DNA of 64,000 nucleotides from an uncultured Marinicella sp. (GCA_947502595.1 CANNAM010000004.1:62001-126000); one strand, 5' to 3'; positions 31,611-41,777 are shown, numbered from the stretch's first letter. A program made the numbers and translations. The notes: generated from the sequence alone by a model not told the origin.

Positions 31611-33386
31611 GTGAAAGACAGTCGTAAAAAGTTTGATTTATACCTGGCTGTTACTGTGGCGCTTGGCTTTTATGTGATGTTGTATCACCGCAGTGTGGCG
31701 GTGGAAACAGTGGTTGCGCAGGTACAAGAGTGTGGTGGTTGTTACCAGTCGTGGGTGTTGATGTCTGATGGTTGGTTGGCGCTGCTGTTCATGCTGTTGA
31801 TGGTGGTTGCTTATTGGGCGCCATGGTATTTGCTCCGGACACTGGCACGGTTGTTGGTGGTTGCGCTGATACTGCTTTACTTACTTGATTTAACTTTGTT
31901 CAAAAACCTCATCGTTCGTTTGTTCTTTTATGACATCAGTACGTTTTTTGATTTGAACGCCATCAAATCTTGGCTCAGTCATGCCAATGGTATTTGGGCC
32001 TTCCCACTGGTCATCAGTGTGCTTGGGTTATTCTTTGTGTTTGTGTTTAAGCACCAAAAGTCTGCCATGCATTATGGTCTATTGGCCTTGTTATTCAGTC
32101 CGATGCTGGTTTGGGCGTATGTAAACTTGAACCATAAGCCCATCAAGTTCGTACATGATATGTACATCAGGAACTTTATTTCAATCAACCTCCAGATGGG
32201 TGAGGCGGTTGCCTACAGTCCTGAGTTTGTTGAAGCGGCAGCTCAGCGCATAGACAGTTATGAAGCATTGCAATGTAAGCCTGGGCTCAAACAACAACCC
32301 AACATCATTTTGGTGGTGCTTGAGTCGTTTTCATTTTATCAAAGTCAGTTGTTGTCTGGTATTTATGACTGGACACCGAACGTCGATAAATTGGCCCGGC
32401 AATATAAGTATTTTGATCAGTTTTACGCCAATAATTTCAACAGTCTAGGTGGTCGCTTGGCCATGCTGACTGGGGAAAAAACATTCCGTCAAGTAGCGCC
32501 TTTTATGACCACCATGCGGCAAGGCTATTATAACACCCAACGCAATTTGCCGGCGATCTTACGTGAAAACAATTACCACAGCAGTTTTTTAGATGCGGCA
32601 GATTTAGGTTTCACCAATACCGGTGACTACATGCGCAGCCTTGGTTTTGATTTTGTTGAAGGACATGAAGCTTCGTTTTATATCGGACACCCTCGATTTG
32701 CTTATGAAGCGGTTGCCGATGAAGTGCTTTATGACAGGGTACTTGAGTACACCAAGCAAGCCGAGCAACCTTATTTTAGTATGGTCATAACGGTTTCCTC
32801 TCACCATCCTTATATCGACCCAAGGACCCAGCAGCCAGATTTGGAGGCTGTGATTAAATACGCAGATCAGGCGGTTTATCGGTTTTATCAAGACCTGTTG
32901 GCCCAAGATTTTTTCAGCAATGGTGTGTTGATTTTGACCAGTGACCACCGCAGTATGACACCTTTATTTGAGCAAGAATTGGCAGCGCTTGGTGAGCCGG
33001 CTTTGGCCAAAGTGCCATTGGTTTTGATTGGTAAAGATTATGCAGGCTTGGGTGTGGATTCAGCATTAACCCAACAATCTGATTTGTTGAACTCTATACA
33101 GTACCTGATTGCGCCAGAACACTGTTACCGTCAAGGTGAGGGCAATGTATTGGCTCAACCGGCGCAATCCGCAGATTGTGTGTTCCATAACCGCGGTGAC
33201 TACCGTGACCAAGTAGATGTTTATTGTCAGGCCGGAGCATCTTATGGACAAGTAAAATTAAAAGGTGATGACACTGAGTTACACAAAGGGTCGATTCCTA
33301 ATGCAGAGCAGGTCATAGACTTTATCAATGTATCAAGGGTGGCCAATATGCTGCGAGATGCTGCCTATCAAGGTCAAGGTGATTAG
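31611..33386 (+). CDS. Membrane sulfatase / phosphoglycerol transferase-like protein (alkaline phosphatase superfamily)
   Basis: N-terminal TM helices; NIILVVLESFSFYQS, TPNVDKLARQYKYFDQFYANN, TVSSHHPYI, GVLILTSDHRSM. Confidence 0.8.
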   Translation: MKDSRKKFDLYLAVTVALGFYVMLYHRSVAVETVVAQVQECGGCYQSWVLMSDGWLALLFMLLMVVAYWAPWYLLRTLARLLVVALILLYLLDLTLFKNLIVRLFFYDISTFFDLNAIKSWLSHANGIWAFPLVISVLGLFFVFVFKHQKSAMHYGLLALLFSPMLVWAYVNLNHKPIKFVHDMYIRNFISINLQMGEAVAYSPEFVEAAAQRIDSYEALQCKPGLKQQPNIILVVLESFSFYQSQLLSGIYDWTPNVDKLARQYKYFDQFYANNFNSLGGRLAMLTGEKTFRQVAPFMTTMRQGYYNTQRNLPAILRENNYHSSFLDAADLGFTNTGDYMRSLGFDFVEGHEASFYIGHPRFAYEAVADEVLYDRVLEYTKQAEQPYFSMVITVSSHHPYIDPRTQQPDLEAVIKYADQAVYRFYQDLLAQDFFSNGVLILTSDHRSMTPLFEQELAALGEPALAKVPLVLIGKDYAGLGVDSALTQQSDLLNSIQYLIAPEHCYRQGEGNVLAQPAQSADCVFHNRGDYRDQVDVYCQAGASYGQVKLKGDDTELHKGSIPNAEQVIDFINVSRVANMLRDAAYQGQGD

Positions 33387-33742
33387 CTGGGTCGAGTGCG
33401 GCTGATGCTTACCCCGACAGTTTGGGTGTTCTCTACGGCTTCAGGTTTAAACAAGGTAAGTTCAATGTGTTCACAATTGAATTGACGAAAAATCAGTTCG
33501 GTGATTTCTTCCGCTAAAGTTTCAATCAATTCATAACGGCTTGCGCCGACAAAGTCAGTCACCTGTCGACAGACCTCAAAATAATCCAAGGCATCTTTGA
33601 TGTCATCCGACAGGGCAGCTTGATGACAGTCATGACTTAAGTCCAAATCGATCAGCAGCGGTTGGGTTTGTTGTTTTTCCCAGTCATGTATGCCAATCAC
33701 TGCCGATACCAACAGTTGTCTGATCAATATTTTATCAGTCAT
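33383..33742 (-). CDS. folB: Dihydroneopterin aldolase
   Basis: IGIHDWEKQQTQPLLIDLDL, DALDYFEVCRQVTDFV, YELIETLAEEITELIF. Confidence 0.85.
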   Translation of the reverse strand: MTDKILIRQLLVSAVIGIHDWEKQQTQPLLIDLDLSHDCHQAALSDDIKDALDYFEVCRQVTDFVGASRYELIETLAEEITELIFRQFNCEHIELTLFKPEAVENTQTVGVSISRTRPS

Positions 33743-33762
33743 TGAGTTTTCTGGCTGTGAAA

Positions 33763-34170
33763 TCAGCGGGTGAGCTTGGGTAAACCTGACAGTAACAACC
33801 AGACTTTTTTGTCGTCATCGTATTCCCACACCTGACGATCGATGATAACTTTTTCGCGTTTGGTGTGTAAGTTATACAGTTTCAGTTGAACATCTTGTTT
33901 GATTTGATTCTCTGTGTCACCAGGCAAAATGGGTGAGGCCACATAAGAGCTTACGCCAAATTGTTTGATGCGTTCAACATCCGTTGTAGAAGGTTTGTTG
34001 GTCGCTGTCATGTCCGGACTGAAAAAAGTCATGGCTGCATTGTAATCAGCCCAACGCATGACTTTGGCGTATTGGTACAAGGTGTGGTCAAGTGATTTTT
34101 TCTTGCTCATGCGTCCACCACAGGCAGACAACAGGGTGCAGATAATCAGGATACCAATAATTTTTTTCAT
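33763..34170 (-). CDS. Hypothetical lipoprotein
   Basis: MKKIIGILIICTLLSACGG lipobox; 135 aa. Confidence 0.7.
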   Translation of the reverse strand: MKKIIGILIICTLLSACGGRMSKKKSLDHTLYQYAKVMRWADYNAAMTFFSPDMTATNKPSTTDVERIKQFGVSSYVASPILPGDTENQIKQDVQLKLYNLHTKREKVIIDRQVWEYDDDKKVWLLLSGLPKLTR

Positions 34171-34300
34171 AGAACCAACCCATCAATATAAAAATGTAAT
34201 GGTAAGAGTATGACATATCAGGCATTAAAAAAAAATTAAAATCTAAAATGTGTCATAGAACAATCAAGTATTTGGAGTTAGTAATTGGATTGGTGGTTGA

Positions 34301-34759
34301 TTAATTGGCTGATTTTAGAACCACGTAGCTGGCATCCATTTGGCTGCATATTTGTTTGGCCTGATTCAAAACCTGGCAAGTTAGTTGCAAGCTGGTGTTG
34401 CGGTTTTGTTGATTCAGCTGGGTGCTGAAATCAGTCCAATTGATGCTGTTGTTTGTTTGTGCTGTGATGATCAGGTCATCTTTTTGGGCTCGCTGCCAAT
34501 GGGTGTTGGCTTGGTGGATCACCACGTCATTAGATAAGCCATTGGCTTCCAACTGATATTTAATCAAGCTCCAACCACAAATGGTCATTAAAGCGGCACT
34601 GCTGCCGCCGAACACAGTGGATTTGTCATTGATATTGGGGGCGATTGGCGCTGTCGCAGTCAGGCCGTTTGTAGTACAGTTAAGCAACTGTAACTGCATC
34701 TGCTTTACCAATGGGATGTGGTGGTATAAAAAGGCTTGAAAAGCCGTTAAGTCAGGCAT
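34301..34759 (-). CDS. YiiD C-terminal-type hot-dog thioesterase-like protein
   Basis: ITATAPIAPNINDKSTVFGGSSAALMTICGWSLI-like N-terminal region resembles the YiiD_C domain. Confidence 0.65.
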   Translation of the reverse strand: MPDLTAFQAFLYHHIPLVKQMQLQLLNCTTNGLTATAPIAPNINDKSTVFGGSSAALMTICGWSLIKYQLEANGLSNDVVIHQANTHWQRAQKDDLIITAQTNNSINWTDFSTQLNQQNRNTSLQLTCQVLNQAKQICSQMDASYVVLKSAN

Positions 34760-34804
34760 TGTGGTGTGACCGAATGAATTACGAAGGTTTAACCAGCGTT
34801 GTTG

Positions 34805-35143
34805 TTATTTGGCTGGGTTTCTTAACTTTGAAGGCAACAGTATGTCAAACAGGCCGCCCAAAGGTGATGATTTTTTAGCCGATTCGGTGGCAGCTTCTTG
34901 CTCATTGTTTTGCGCGGTTTCTTGTGCTGCTTCTTGAGTTGAGTTCTTGTGGTGATTTCTTAGTCTAATTTGAGTTTCAGCGACAGTCAATTTGGCAGGT
35001 TTGTCATGTTCTTCCAAGACCATAGAGGCTTGCATTTTTGGTTTTAAAATATCTGTCTGGCACGAAACATCACCTGCTTTGGCTGCACCTATGCTAATAC
35101 AGCTTAATGTAGCTAAGAATAAAAGTATAAAACCGAATTTCAT
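34805..35143 (-). CDS. Hypothetical secreted protein
   Basis: Signal peptide MKFGFILLFLATLSCISIGAAKA; Glu/Gln/Ala-rich tail. Confidence 0.5.
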   Translation of the reverse strand: MKFGFILLFLATLSCISIGAAKAGDVSCQTDILKPKMQASMVLEEHDKPAKLTVAETQIRLRNHHKNSTQEAAQETAQNNEQEAATESAKKSSPLGGLFDILLPSKLRNPAK

Positions 35144-35250
35144 GCTTATAATATTGAATTGATGACTAAACCACTGGGATTTTTCTATAAAATAGCCAAT
35201 AAATCAACTAAAACCACGGATATTTTTAAAATGAAGTACATTATGGGCAA

Positions 35251-36276
35251 ATGAGTAACGAATTACCAAATACTACCCAACCTTGGCTGGCTGACTTTTC
35301 TGACCCCATCCGTATTTTTACGGTCATTGTGGTGGCAGAAATGATGGTTGTTATTTATTCTTTGAGTTTTCTTAGTTTTGAATTTGCTTATTTTAACCAG
35401 TTGGCTGTTTTGAGTTTATTGACTCAATTAATCGCTGTCAGTGTGGTGGTGTTGCTGTCAGTATTGGGTCAATTTTTTAATCAGTTTAAAGTTGTTTTCG
35501 GTTTGGGTATGGTGTTGTTATTGACCTTGGTGTTGGCTGCCACTTATACCTTATTATTAAGTTGGATTGACCAAGCATTGATGTTTGACTTGATTGACAA
35601 CAGCTTGTTGACCACTTTAAAAATCAGTTTGGCCACTGGTATGACTTTGCTGGCTTTGATGCGCTATTTTTATGTGCAAGAGCAATGGACTGCACAAGTT
35701 GAAGCATTGGCGAAAGCCCAAATGAATGCCTTACAAGCCAGAATCAAACCCCATTTTCTTTACAATTCTTTGAATTCAATTGCTACTTTAATTGTCATTG
35801 ACCCACCGGCTGCTGAGAAAGCAGTACTGAATTTATCCAGTTTATTCCGCAAGGCTTTTTCCAGCCCTGGCCAAAGCATGACAACTCTGGCTAAAGAGCT
35901 GGAGTGGGTGAATGAATATTTGGCCATTGAAAAACTGCGATTGATGGAACGTTTGGATTATCAGCAGGATGTGGATGAGGACTTGTTGGTGCAAAAAGTA
36001 CCACTGTTGTCTATCCAACCATTGATCGAGAACGCAGTCATCCATGGCATTCAACATTTGACCGATGGAGGAGTGATTAATTTGTCAATAAAGGCAATCC
36101 ACGCTGGTTTCAGGGTGCAAGTGACCAACCCATTCAAAGCAGATCAAATCAAATCAGGTTCAAAAACTGGGTTAGATAACATCCGGCAAAGGTTGGTGCT
36201 GGTTTATGGTGATAAAGTGACCATGCAAATAGATCGAAATGATTTGTTTGTTGCCACTTGGGAAGTAAAGTACTGA
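35251..36276 (+). CDS. algZ: LytS/AlgZ-like sensor histidine kinase
   Basis: N-terminal TM; LQARIKPHFLYNSLNSIATLI, VPLLSIQPLIENAVIHGI, GLDNIRQRLVLVYG; followed by a LytTR regulator and hemC-hemD. Confidence 0.85.
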   Translation: MSNELPNTTQPWLADFSDPIRIFTVIVVAEMMVVIYSLSFLSFEFAYFNQLAVLSLLTQLIAVSVVVLLSVLGQFFNQFKVVFGLGMVLLLTLVLAATYTLLLSWIDQALMFDLIDNSLLTTLKISLATGMTLLALMRYFYVQEQWTAQVEALAKAQMNALQARIKPHFLYNSLNSIATLIVIDPPAAEKAVLNLSSLFRKAFSSPGQSMTTLAKELEWVNEYLAIEKLRLMERLDYQQDVDEDLLVQKVPLLSIQPLIENAVIHGIQHLTDGGVINLSIKAIHAGFRVQVTNPFKADQIKSGSKTGLDNIRQRLVLVYGDKVTMQIDRNDLFVATWEVKY

Positions 36277-36278
36277 AT

Positions 36279-36971
36279 ATGAATGATCCATGTATATTGA
36301 TTGTTGATGATGAGCCGCTGGCAAGAATGCGCTTGAAATCAATGCTTAAGCATTTGAATTTCGAACAAATTATAGAAGCAAAACATGGTGCGCAAGGCGT
36401 TGAGCTGGCTAGTTCACAGATGCCTGATTTGATTTTTATGGACATTGAAATGCCAGAACTTGATGGCATCAAAGCAGCAGCAGAAATCAAACTTCAGCAC
36501 CCAAGTATGCCGATTATATTCTCCACCGCGCATGATGAATTTGCTTTGCAGGCATTTGATTTATCGGCTGCTGATTATATTTTAAAACCTTTGTCTTTGG
36601 ATCGACTGAAACAAGCGATTGAAAAGGTTGGATTAAATTTTATCAATGATAAAATACAGGTCAAACGAGGCAATGATGTGATCAGGTTGGCGGTCAGCGA
36701 CATCATTTGTTTAATGGCTGAAGATAAGTATGTGATTGCGCATTTGCATCAGCAGACGTTTTTGTTGGATCAAAGCTTGGCAGAATTTGAAAATGAATTC
36801 AGTGGGTTTCTGCGTATTCATCGCAATGCATTGATCAACACCGCGCACTTGAAAGGCATACATCACTGTCCTGGCCAAGCACCTCAGGCACTGTTAAACA
36901 ACCTTACTTTACAACCCAACATCAGCAGAAGACAATTGCCGCTGGTTAAAAAATTATTGAAGGAACTATGA
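36279..36971 (+). CDS. algR: LytTR response regulator, AlgR-like
   Basis: CILIVDDEPLARMRLKSML, DLIFMDIEMPELDGI; C-terminal LytTR domain (FLRIHRNALIN). ATG at 36279. Confidence 0.88.
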   Translation: MNDPCILIVDDEPLARMRLKSMLKHLNFEQIIEAKHGAQGVELASSQMPDLIFMDIEMPELDGIKAAAEIKLQHPSMPIIFSTAHDEFALQAFDLSAADYILKPLSLDRLKQAIEKVGLNFINDKIQVKRGNDVIRLAVSDIICLMAEDKYVIAHLHQQTFLLDQSLAEFENEFSGFLRIHRNALINTAHLKGIHHCPGQAPQALLNNLTLQPNISRRQLPLVKKLLKEL

Positions 36972-37882
36972 AAAAAACCATCACCATAGCAACAAGAGAA
37001 TCGGCCCTGGCCATGTGGCAAAGTGAGTATGTTGCGGCCTTGATAGAAGCCAAAACACCGTATAAAACCCAGTTGTTACCGATGACTACAGAAGGTGATC
37101 AAAGACTGGAAGTTGCGTTGAATAAAATTGGTGGTAAAGGCTTGTTTTTGAAAGAGTTGGAGCAAGCCATTTTAGCTGGTGAGGCAGACATTGCGGTGCA
37201 TTCCATGAAAGATGTGCCCGCAAATCTGCCGAGTGAATTTCAAATTTGTGCGGTGTTCCCAAGAGCCGATGAAAGCGATGCTTTTGTTTCAAACAAGCAT
37301 CAGCTGTTGGCTGAATTACCCCAAGGAGCGGTGGTTGGGACTTCAAGTCTAAGGCGCCAGGCGCAATTACTTGCACTGCGCCCCGATCTAGATATTCAGC
37401 CTTTGCGAGGCAATGTAAACAGTCGTTTAGCTAAGTTGGATGCAGGGCAATACGATGCCATAGTCTTGGCCTCAGCGGGTTTGAAACGTTTGGGTTTTGA
37501 TCAGCGTATCAAGAGCAGGTTGACGGCTCCCGAATGGTTGCCTGCCGTATCACAAGGTGCTATTGGCGTGGAGTGTTTGGCCGACAATGCCGAGTTGGCC
37601 GCGGTGCTGAGAGAATTGGCAGATCACAAAACTTGGCAATGTGTGCGCGCAGAGCGGGCATTGAATTTAAAACTAGAAGGTTCTTGTTCGGTGGCTGTGG
37701 GTGCTTTGGCCACATACCATTTGGATGACACCATTGCTTTACAAGCCGGTGTTTTCAGCCCCGATGGCAGTCAGGTTCTAACCGCCAGACAACAGGCTTA
37801 TGACCCTAAAATATTGGGTGAACATGTGGCCGATGAATTACTGCAGCAAGGTGCCAAAGAAATTTTGGCCTTAGGCGGTTGA
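36968..37882 (+). CDS. hemC: Hydroxymethylbilane synthase
   Basis: IATRESALAMWQSEYV, HSMKDVPANLP, GTSSLRRQAQLLALRPDL, LRGNVNSRLAKLD, EGSCSVAVGALA. Confidence 0.95.
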   Translation: MKKTITIATRESALAMWQSEYVAALIEAKTPYKTQLLPMTTEGDQRLEVALNKIGGKGLFLKELEQAILAGEADIAVHSMKDVPANLPSEFQICAVFPRADESDAFVSNKHQLLAELPQGAVVGTSSLRRQAQLLALRPDLDIQPLRGNVNSRLAKLDAGQYDAIVLASAGLKRLGFDQRIKSRLTAPEWLPAVSQGAIGVECLADNAELAAVLRELADHKTWQCVRAERALNLKLEGSCSVAVGALATYHLDDTIALQAGVFSPDGSQVLTARQQAYDPKILGEHVADELLQQGAKEILALGG

Positions 37883-37888
37883 TTTAAT

Positions 37889-38626
37889 ATGGCAACTGTT
37901 GTGATTACGCGCCCAGATACGGCCATTGCGGCGGCCACTGCGGTTTATAAAAAGGCCGGTTTTGATGTGTTTACAGCACCTTGCTTTGCCATTCAAACCA
38001 ACCCAACAGTACAGCCGCAGTGGTTAAAGACTGAAGCCGAAGTTTGGTTGGTGCTCAGTGTTTATGCCCTCAAACATGCATTGCTTATTGCGCCAGATTT
38101 AAAGCCAAATAAAAATACCCGAGTCATTGCAGTTGGGCCAGCAGTTGAACAGCTGTGGCGACAGTGTTTTGCTCATCCGGTTGAGTCACACCCAGGCATG
38201 AACTCTGAAGGGGTGATCGAGTTGTTGCAAAAATACCGACCTCGATCAGTCAAAATCATGACTGCCGATGGTGGTCGAAGAATGATTCAAGCCCATTGCA
38301 TGCAACAACAAATCAGTTACACTCAGATAAATACCTACCAACGGATTGCCTTGGACGTTGATGTTAAAGGCATCACTGATTTATTAGTTGATCAGAGCGC
38401 CATGCCGGTGGTGCTGACTGTGACCAGTGGTGGAATTTTGCAGCAGTTTAAGCGTCAGATGTCGGCTGAGCTTAAGGCGCAGTTAAGCCAATTGCAAGTA
38501 TTGGTTGCTGCACCAAGACTGGCAACAATGGCAATGAAATTAGGCTTTGAAAATGTCCATACCGCTGATGACCCAAGTGATCTGACCATGTGTGCAGCGG
38601 TCAAACAATTAACCCAAGTAAAATGA
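37889..38626 (+). CDS. hemD: Uroporphyrinogen-III synthase
   Basis: Position after hemC; VITRPDTAIAAATAVYKKAGFDVFTAPCFAI; TVTSGGILQQF. Confidence 0.82.
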   Translation: MATVVITRPDTAIAAATAVYKKAGFDVFTAPCFAIQTNPTVQPQWLKTEAEVWLVLSVYALKHALLIAPDLKPNKNTRVIAVGPAVEQLWRQCFAHPVESHPGMNSEGVIELLQKYRPRSVKIMTADGGRRMIQAHCMQQQISYTQINTYQRIALDVDVKGITDLLVDQSAMPVVLTVTSGGILQQFKRQMSAELKAQLSQLQVLVAAPRLATMAMKLGFENVHTADDPSDLTMCAAVKQLTQVK

Positions 38627-38680
38627 GCAATGCTTGGGCAGCTCTTGGGTCTACATTAAAGTCAGTTGTTGAGGTGGTTT

Positions 38681-39175
38681 ATGTCTAAACAAGCATTGAA
38701 TATAGCAGTTCTGGTGGTTAGTGACACCCGCACACTTGAAACTGACACATCAGGCGCGGCGCTTAAATCTGCGGTTGAAGCCGACGGGCATAGAGTGATT
38801 GAACGCATGGTGATTAAGGATGACCTGTTTCATATCAGGGCAGTGGTATCGCAATGGATACATCAAAGTGAAGTTCAAGTGGTGTTGATTACAGGTGGTA
38901 CTGGTTTTGCAGCGCGAGACATCACACCTGATGCAGTTGCACCCTTGTTGGAGCAAACAATTCCTGGTTTTGGTGAGCTGTTCAGACAGGTTTCTTATGC
39001 TGAAATTGGCTCATCTACGGTGCAATCCAGAGCGTTGGCAGGTTTGGCCAATAAAACCTTGGTTGCTGCCCTGCCAGGTTCGTCAGGTGCTTGTAAAACT
39101 GCTTGGACTAAAATTCTCAGTGAGCAATTGGACAGCACCCATAAACCGTGTAACTTTGTTAGTGTATTGCTTTAG
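38681..39175 (+). CDS. moaB: MoaB-like molybdenum cofactor biosynthesis protein
   Basis: IAVLVVSDTRTLETDTSG, VLITGGTGFAARDITPDAV, LPGSSGACKTAWTKI. Confidence 0.9.
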   Translation: MSKQALNIAVLVVSDTRTLETDTSGAALKSAVEADGHRVIERMVIKDDLFHIRAVVSQWIHQSEVQVVLITGGTGFAARDITPDAVAPLLEQTIPGFGELFRQVSYAEIGSSTVQSRALAGLANKTLVAALPGSSGACKTAWTKILSEQLDSTHKPCNFVSVLL

Positions 39176-39177
39176 TT

Positions 39178-39360
39178 TTAAGCTTCAAAAGCATTTTTGT
39201 AGACTAAGTCTGATTTAAAAATTGTCACATCGTTAACCATGGCAAAATAATAATCAACATCAAACCGCCATTCTGATTGTCCAGTCAATGCTTCAGCATC
39301 CCATATGTTCTGTGCCTGGCTGCTGCTTATAAAGCTTAAAGATGTCATCAATACAAGCAA
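39178..39360 (-). CDS. Possible small secreted protein
   Basis: 60 aa with signal-peptide-like start, 8 nt downstream of the channel gene; TTG start, no recognised family. Confidence 0.3.
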   Translation of the reverse strand: MLVLMTSLSFISSSQAQNIWDAEALTGQSEWRFDVDYYFAMVNDVTIFKSDLVYKNAFEA

Positions 39361-39368
39361 TGGTTATT

Positions 39369-40175
39369 TCACTGGTTTTTTTTCGATTGTTGGGTAATCA
39401 TTGATTTTATGGCAGCCAGCTCGTTTTGTATTTCGTCCAGTTGGCTGAGGTTGTCTGCACTGTTCTCTAACCAAGTTTGTCGCTCATGGGCGGCATTTTC
39501 TTTTTCCAATACACCCACTACAATCCCAATAATCATATTTAAAAAGGCAAATGCAGTGAAAAATATAAAGGATAAATAAAATGACCAACTCAGGGGGTAT
39601 GTGCCCATGGTTTCATACATCACATCAGTCCAATCTTCGAATGTCATGATTCTGAACAAAGTCAACATACTGGTGGCAATATCACCCCATAAGACCGGGT
39701 TGATGGTGTTGAAGAAAAAGCTACCAACAGCGCCATAAATATAAAATATGATGAACATCAGAAGCATCACATATGACAGTTGTGGCATGGCTTTGAGCAG
39801 TGAATTAATTAAAATTCTGAGTTCAGGCACAATTGAGACCATGCGCAGTACCCTGAAAACCCTGACCAACCGGCCTATCAGGGCCATTTCGGAGTCTTCA
39901 ATTGGAATCAGGCTAACCACCACAATGAGTGTGTCAAAAATATTCCATCCACTTTTAAAGAAATTGCTTTTGTTATCTGAGGCTATGAAACGGATTGAAA
40001 TTTCCAGCAGAAAAAACCATGTGATCAACACATCAGCATAACTGAGCAAGGTAATGATGGTTGGTGGTAAATGGTAGGTTTTGGCTCCAATCAACAGTGC
40101 TGATAAAATAATGACAAAAACCACTGACCACTCGAAAATTTTATTGTCGTGAACTTTCTTTAGCGTTAACTTCAT
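39369..40175 (-). CDS. Single-domain 6-TM voltage-gated cation channel (BacNav-like)
   Basis: S4 LIGRLVRVFRVLRMVSIVPELR; pore/filter TLFRIMTFEDWTDVMYETM; S6 FFTAFAFLNMIIGIVVGVLE; C-terminal coiled coil. Confidence 0.88.
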   Translation of the reverse strand: MKLTLKKVHDNKIFEWSVVFVIILSALLIGAKTYHLPPTIITLLSYADVLITWFFLLEISIRFIASDNKSNFFKSGWNIFDTLIVVVSLIPIEDSEMALIGRLVRVFRVLRMVSIVPELRILINSLLKAMPQLSYVMLLMFIIFYIYGAVGSFFFNTINPVLWGDIATSMLTLFRIMTFEDWTDVMYETMGTYPLSWSFYLSFIFFTAFAFLNMIIGIVVGVLEKENAAHERQTWLENSADNLSQLDEIQNELAAIKSMITQQSKKNQ

Positions 40176-40254
40176 TAGGGTAAAGCTGATTTAAAAGTAT
40201 ACCTGTATTGGGGTGATATTCGTCGTTACAAGCATTAAAACCAGCTCAAAGCAG

Positions 40255-40283
40255 AAAAAAGCCAGTTAGATGAACTGACTTTT
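40255..40283 (-). terminator. Terminator-like hairpin downstream of the MBL-fold gene
   Basis: + strand AAAAAAGCCAGTT-AGATG-AACTGACTTTT; on the minus strand ends in CTTTTTT. Confidence 0.7.
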
Positions 40284-40303
40284 GGAGTTATTTTTTTCAG
40301 TTA

Positions 40304-41242
40304 TCAGTGCGTGTGATTGTGACCCTGGTGGCTCTGTGCATGGGATAAATCTTGGTACAATTGGGTGGTCATTTTTTCAGTGGTGATAAAGCCCCAGTTC
40401 CAATCATCGTGGTATTTTTGTAGTGGGTTAGCGGCCAATACCTGTTCTAAAGTATGGCCTTCTTTGAGGTGTTTGTTGACCAGGTCTTTGGCATCAATCA
40501 GCATATCCAAAGCCGCTTGTAATTGCTTTTTATTGGCCAATGGCCCATGACCGGGAATGATGGTGGTCTGTGCATTGGATAAACTGATGATTTTCATCTG
40601 TGCATTGATGTAACCATCCACTGAACCACCGGAACCCAAGTCAATATAAGGGAACAGGCCATTGAAAAAAGTATCGCCGGCATGGATCACGTTGGCAGGT
40701 TTAATGTGGATGATGGCATCACCATCGGTATGGGCCTTGGGGGCATGAATGGCGGTGGCAGTTTGGCCGTTGAAATGGAAGCTCATTTGATTGGAAAAAG
40801 TCAGCACCGGCAACGCTGCTTTGGCTGCTGGAACCATGCCATCTTGGCCTTGTACACCTTTGGTTAACAGGTGTTTTCTGAGGTTGTCGTGGGCCACTAT
40901 GTGTGCACCCGACTCGCCCATGGATTGGTTGTTGCCGGTGTGGTCGCCATGCACATGGGTGTTGATCAGAAAATCTATGGGCTGATCAGTGAGGTCTTTG
41001 ATGGCATCGGTCATGGCAGCCAAAAATGGTGGCATAGAATCATCAATAAGCACCACGCCATCTTCACCAACTAACAGGCCTAAATTACCACCTGTAAAGC
41101 CACCTTGTCCAGATAACATATAAATGCCAGAACCTACATCGGTGCTGGTGAAGCTGATTTTGGCTTCTTCTTTGGCTGCACCAAGGTTGCTGAACAACAA
41201 GGTGGTCAACAGTACGCTGAATGTGTTGGATTTAAATTTCAT
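40304..41242 (-). CDS. Secreted MBL-fold metallo-hydrolase with His-rich C-terminus
   Basis: LINTHVHGDHTGNN (HxHxDH), HAGDTFFNG, IPGHGPL; signal peptide; ends SHAQSHQGHNHTH*. Confidence 0.88.
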   Translation of the reverse strand: MKFKSNTFSVLLTTLLFSNLGAAKEEAKISFTSTDVGSGIYMLSGQGGFTGGNLGLLVGEDGVVLIDDSMPPFLAAMTDAIKDLTDQPIDFLINTHVHGDHTGNNQSMGESGAHIVAHDNLRKHLLTKGVQGQDGMVPAAKAALPVLTFSNQMSFHFNGQTATAIHAPKAHTDGDAIIHIKPANVIHAGDTFFNGLFPYIDLGSGGSVDGYINAQMKIISLSNAQTTIIPGHGPLANKKQLQAALDMLIDAKDLVNKHLKEGHTLEQVLAANPLQKYHDDWNWGFITTEKMTTQLYQDLSHAQSHQGHNHTH

Positions 41243-41309
41243 CAGTGATTCCTCTTAAATATGAATTGATTTATAATTATCTTATGCCTTAAAACAGCGA
41301 AGTTCAATC

Positions 41310-41777
41310 ATGCAAGTCAGAAAAGTTAACCCTCAAGACCTTCACCAGCTCAGTCTTTTATTTGATGGATACCGACAGTTTTATCAGCAAGCACCTGATG
41401 TTAAAGGGGCTTATCAGTTTTTAAAGCAACGAATGGATGCCGATGAGTCTATGGTATTTGTCGCAGAACACAACAAGCAATTGCTTGGTTTCACTCAACT
41501 TTACCCAAGTTATTCTTCGGTCAGCATGCAACGGTTGTGGGTACTGAATGATTTGTTTGTGATTGAACAAGCGCGCCAAACAGGTGTGGCAGCGGCTTTA
41601 ATCGAGGCGGCTGAACATTGGGCACAAATTACTGACAGTAAGGGCTTGGTGTTGGAGACTGATTCGGATAATATAAAGGCGCAAAAATTGTATGCAAAAT
41701 TAAACTTGATTAAACAAGTCAATACCCAGCATTATTTTTTACCAACACAACAAATAAATACGGACAAATTATCATGA
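41310..41777 (+). CDS. GNAT family N-acetyltransferase
   Basis: LNDLFVIEQARQTGVAAALIEAAEHWAQ...LVLETDSDNIKAQKLYAKLNL. Confidence 0.88.
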   Translation: MQVRKVNPQDLHQLSLLFDGYRQFYQQAPDVKGAYQFLKQRMDADESMVFVAEHNKQLLGFTQLYPSYSSVSMQRLWVLNDLFVIEQARQTGVAAALIEAAEHWAQITDSKGLVLETDSDNIKAQKLYAKLNLIKQVNTQHYFLPTQQINTDKLS

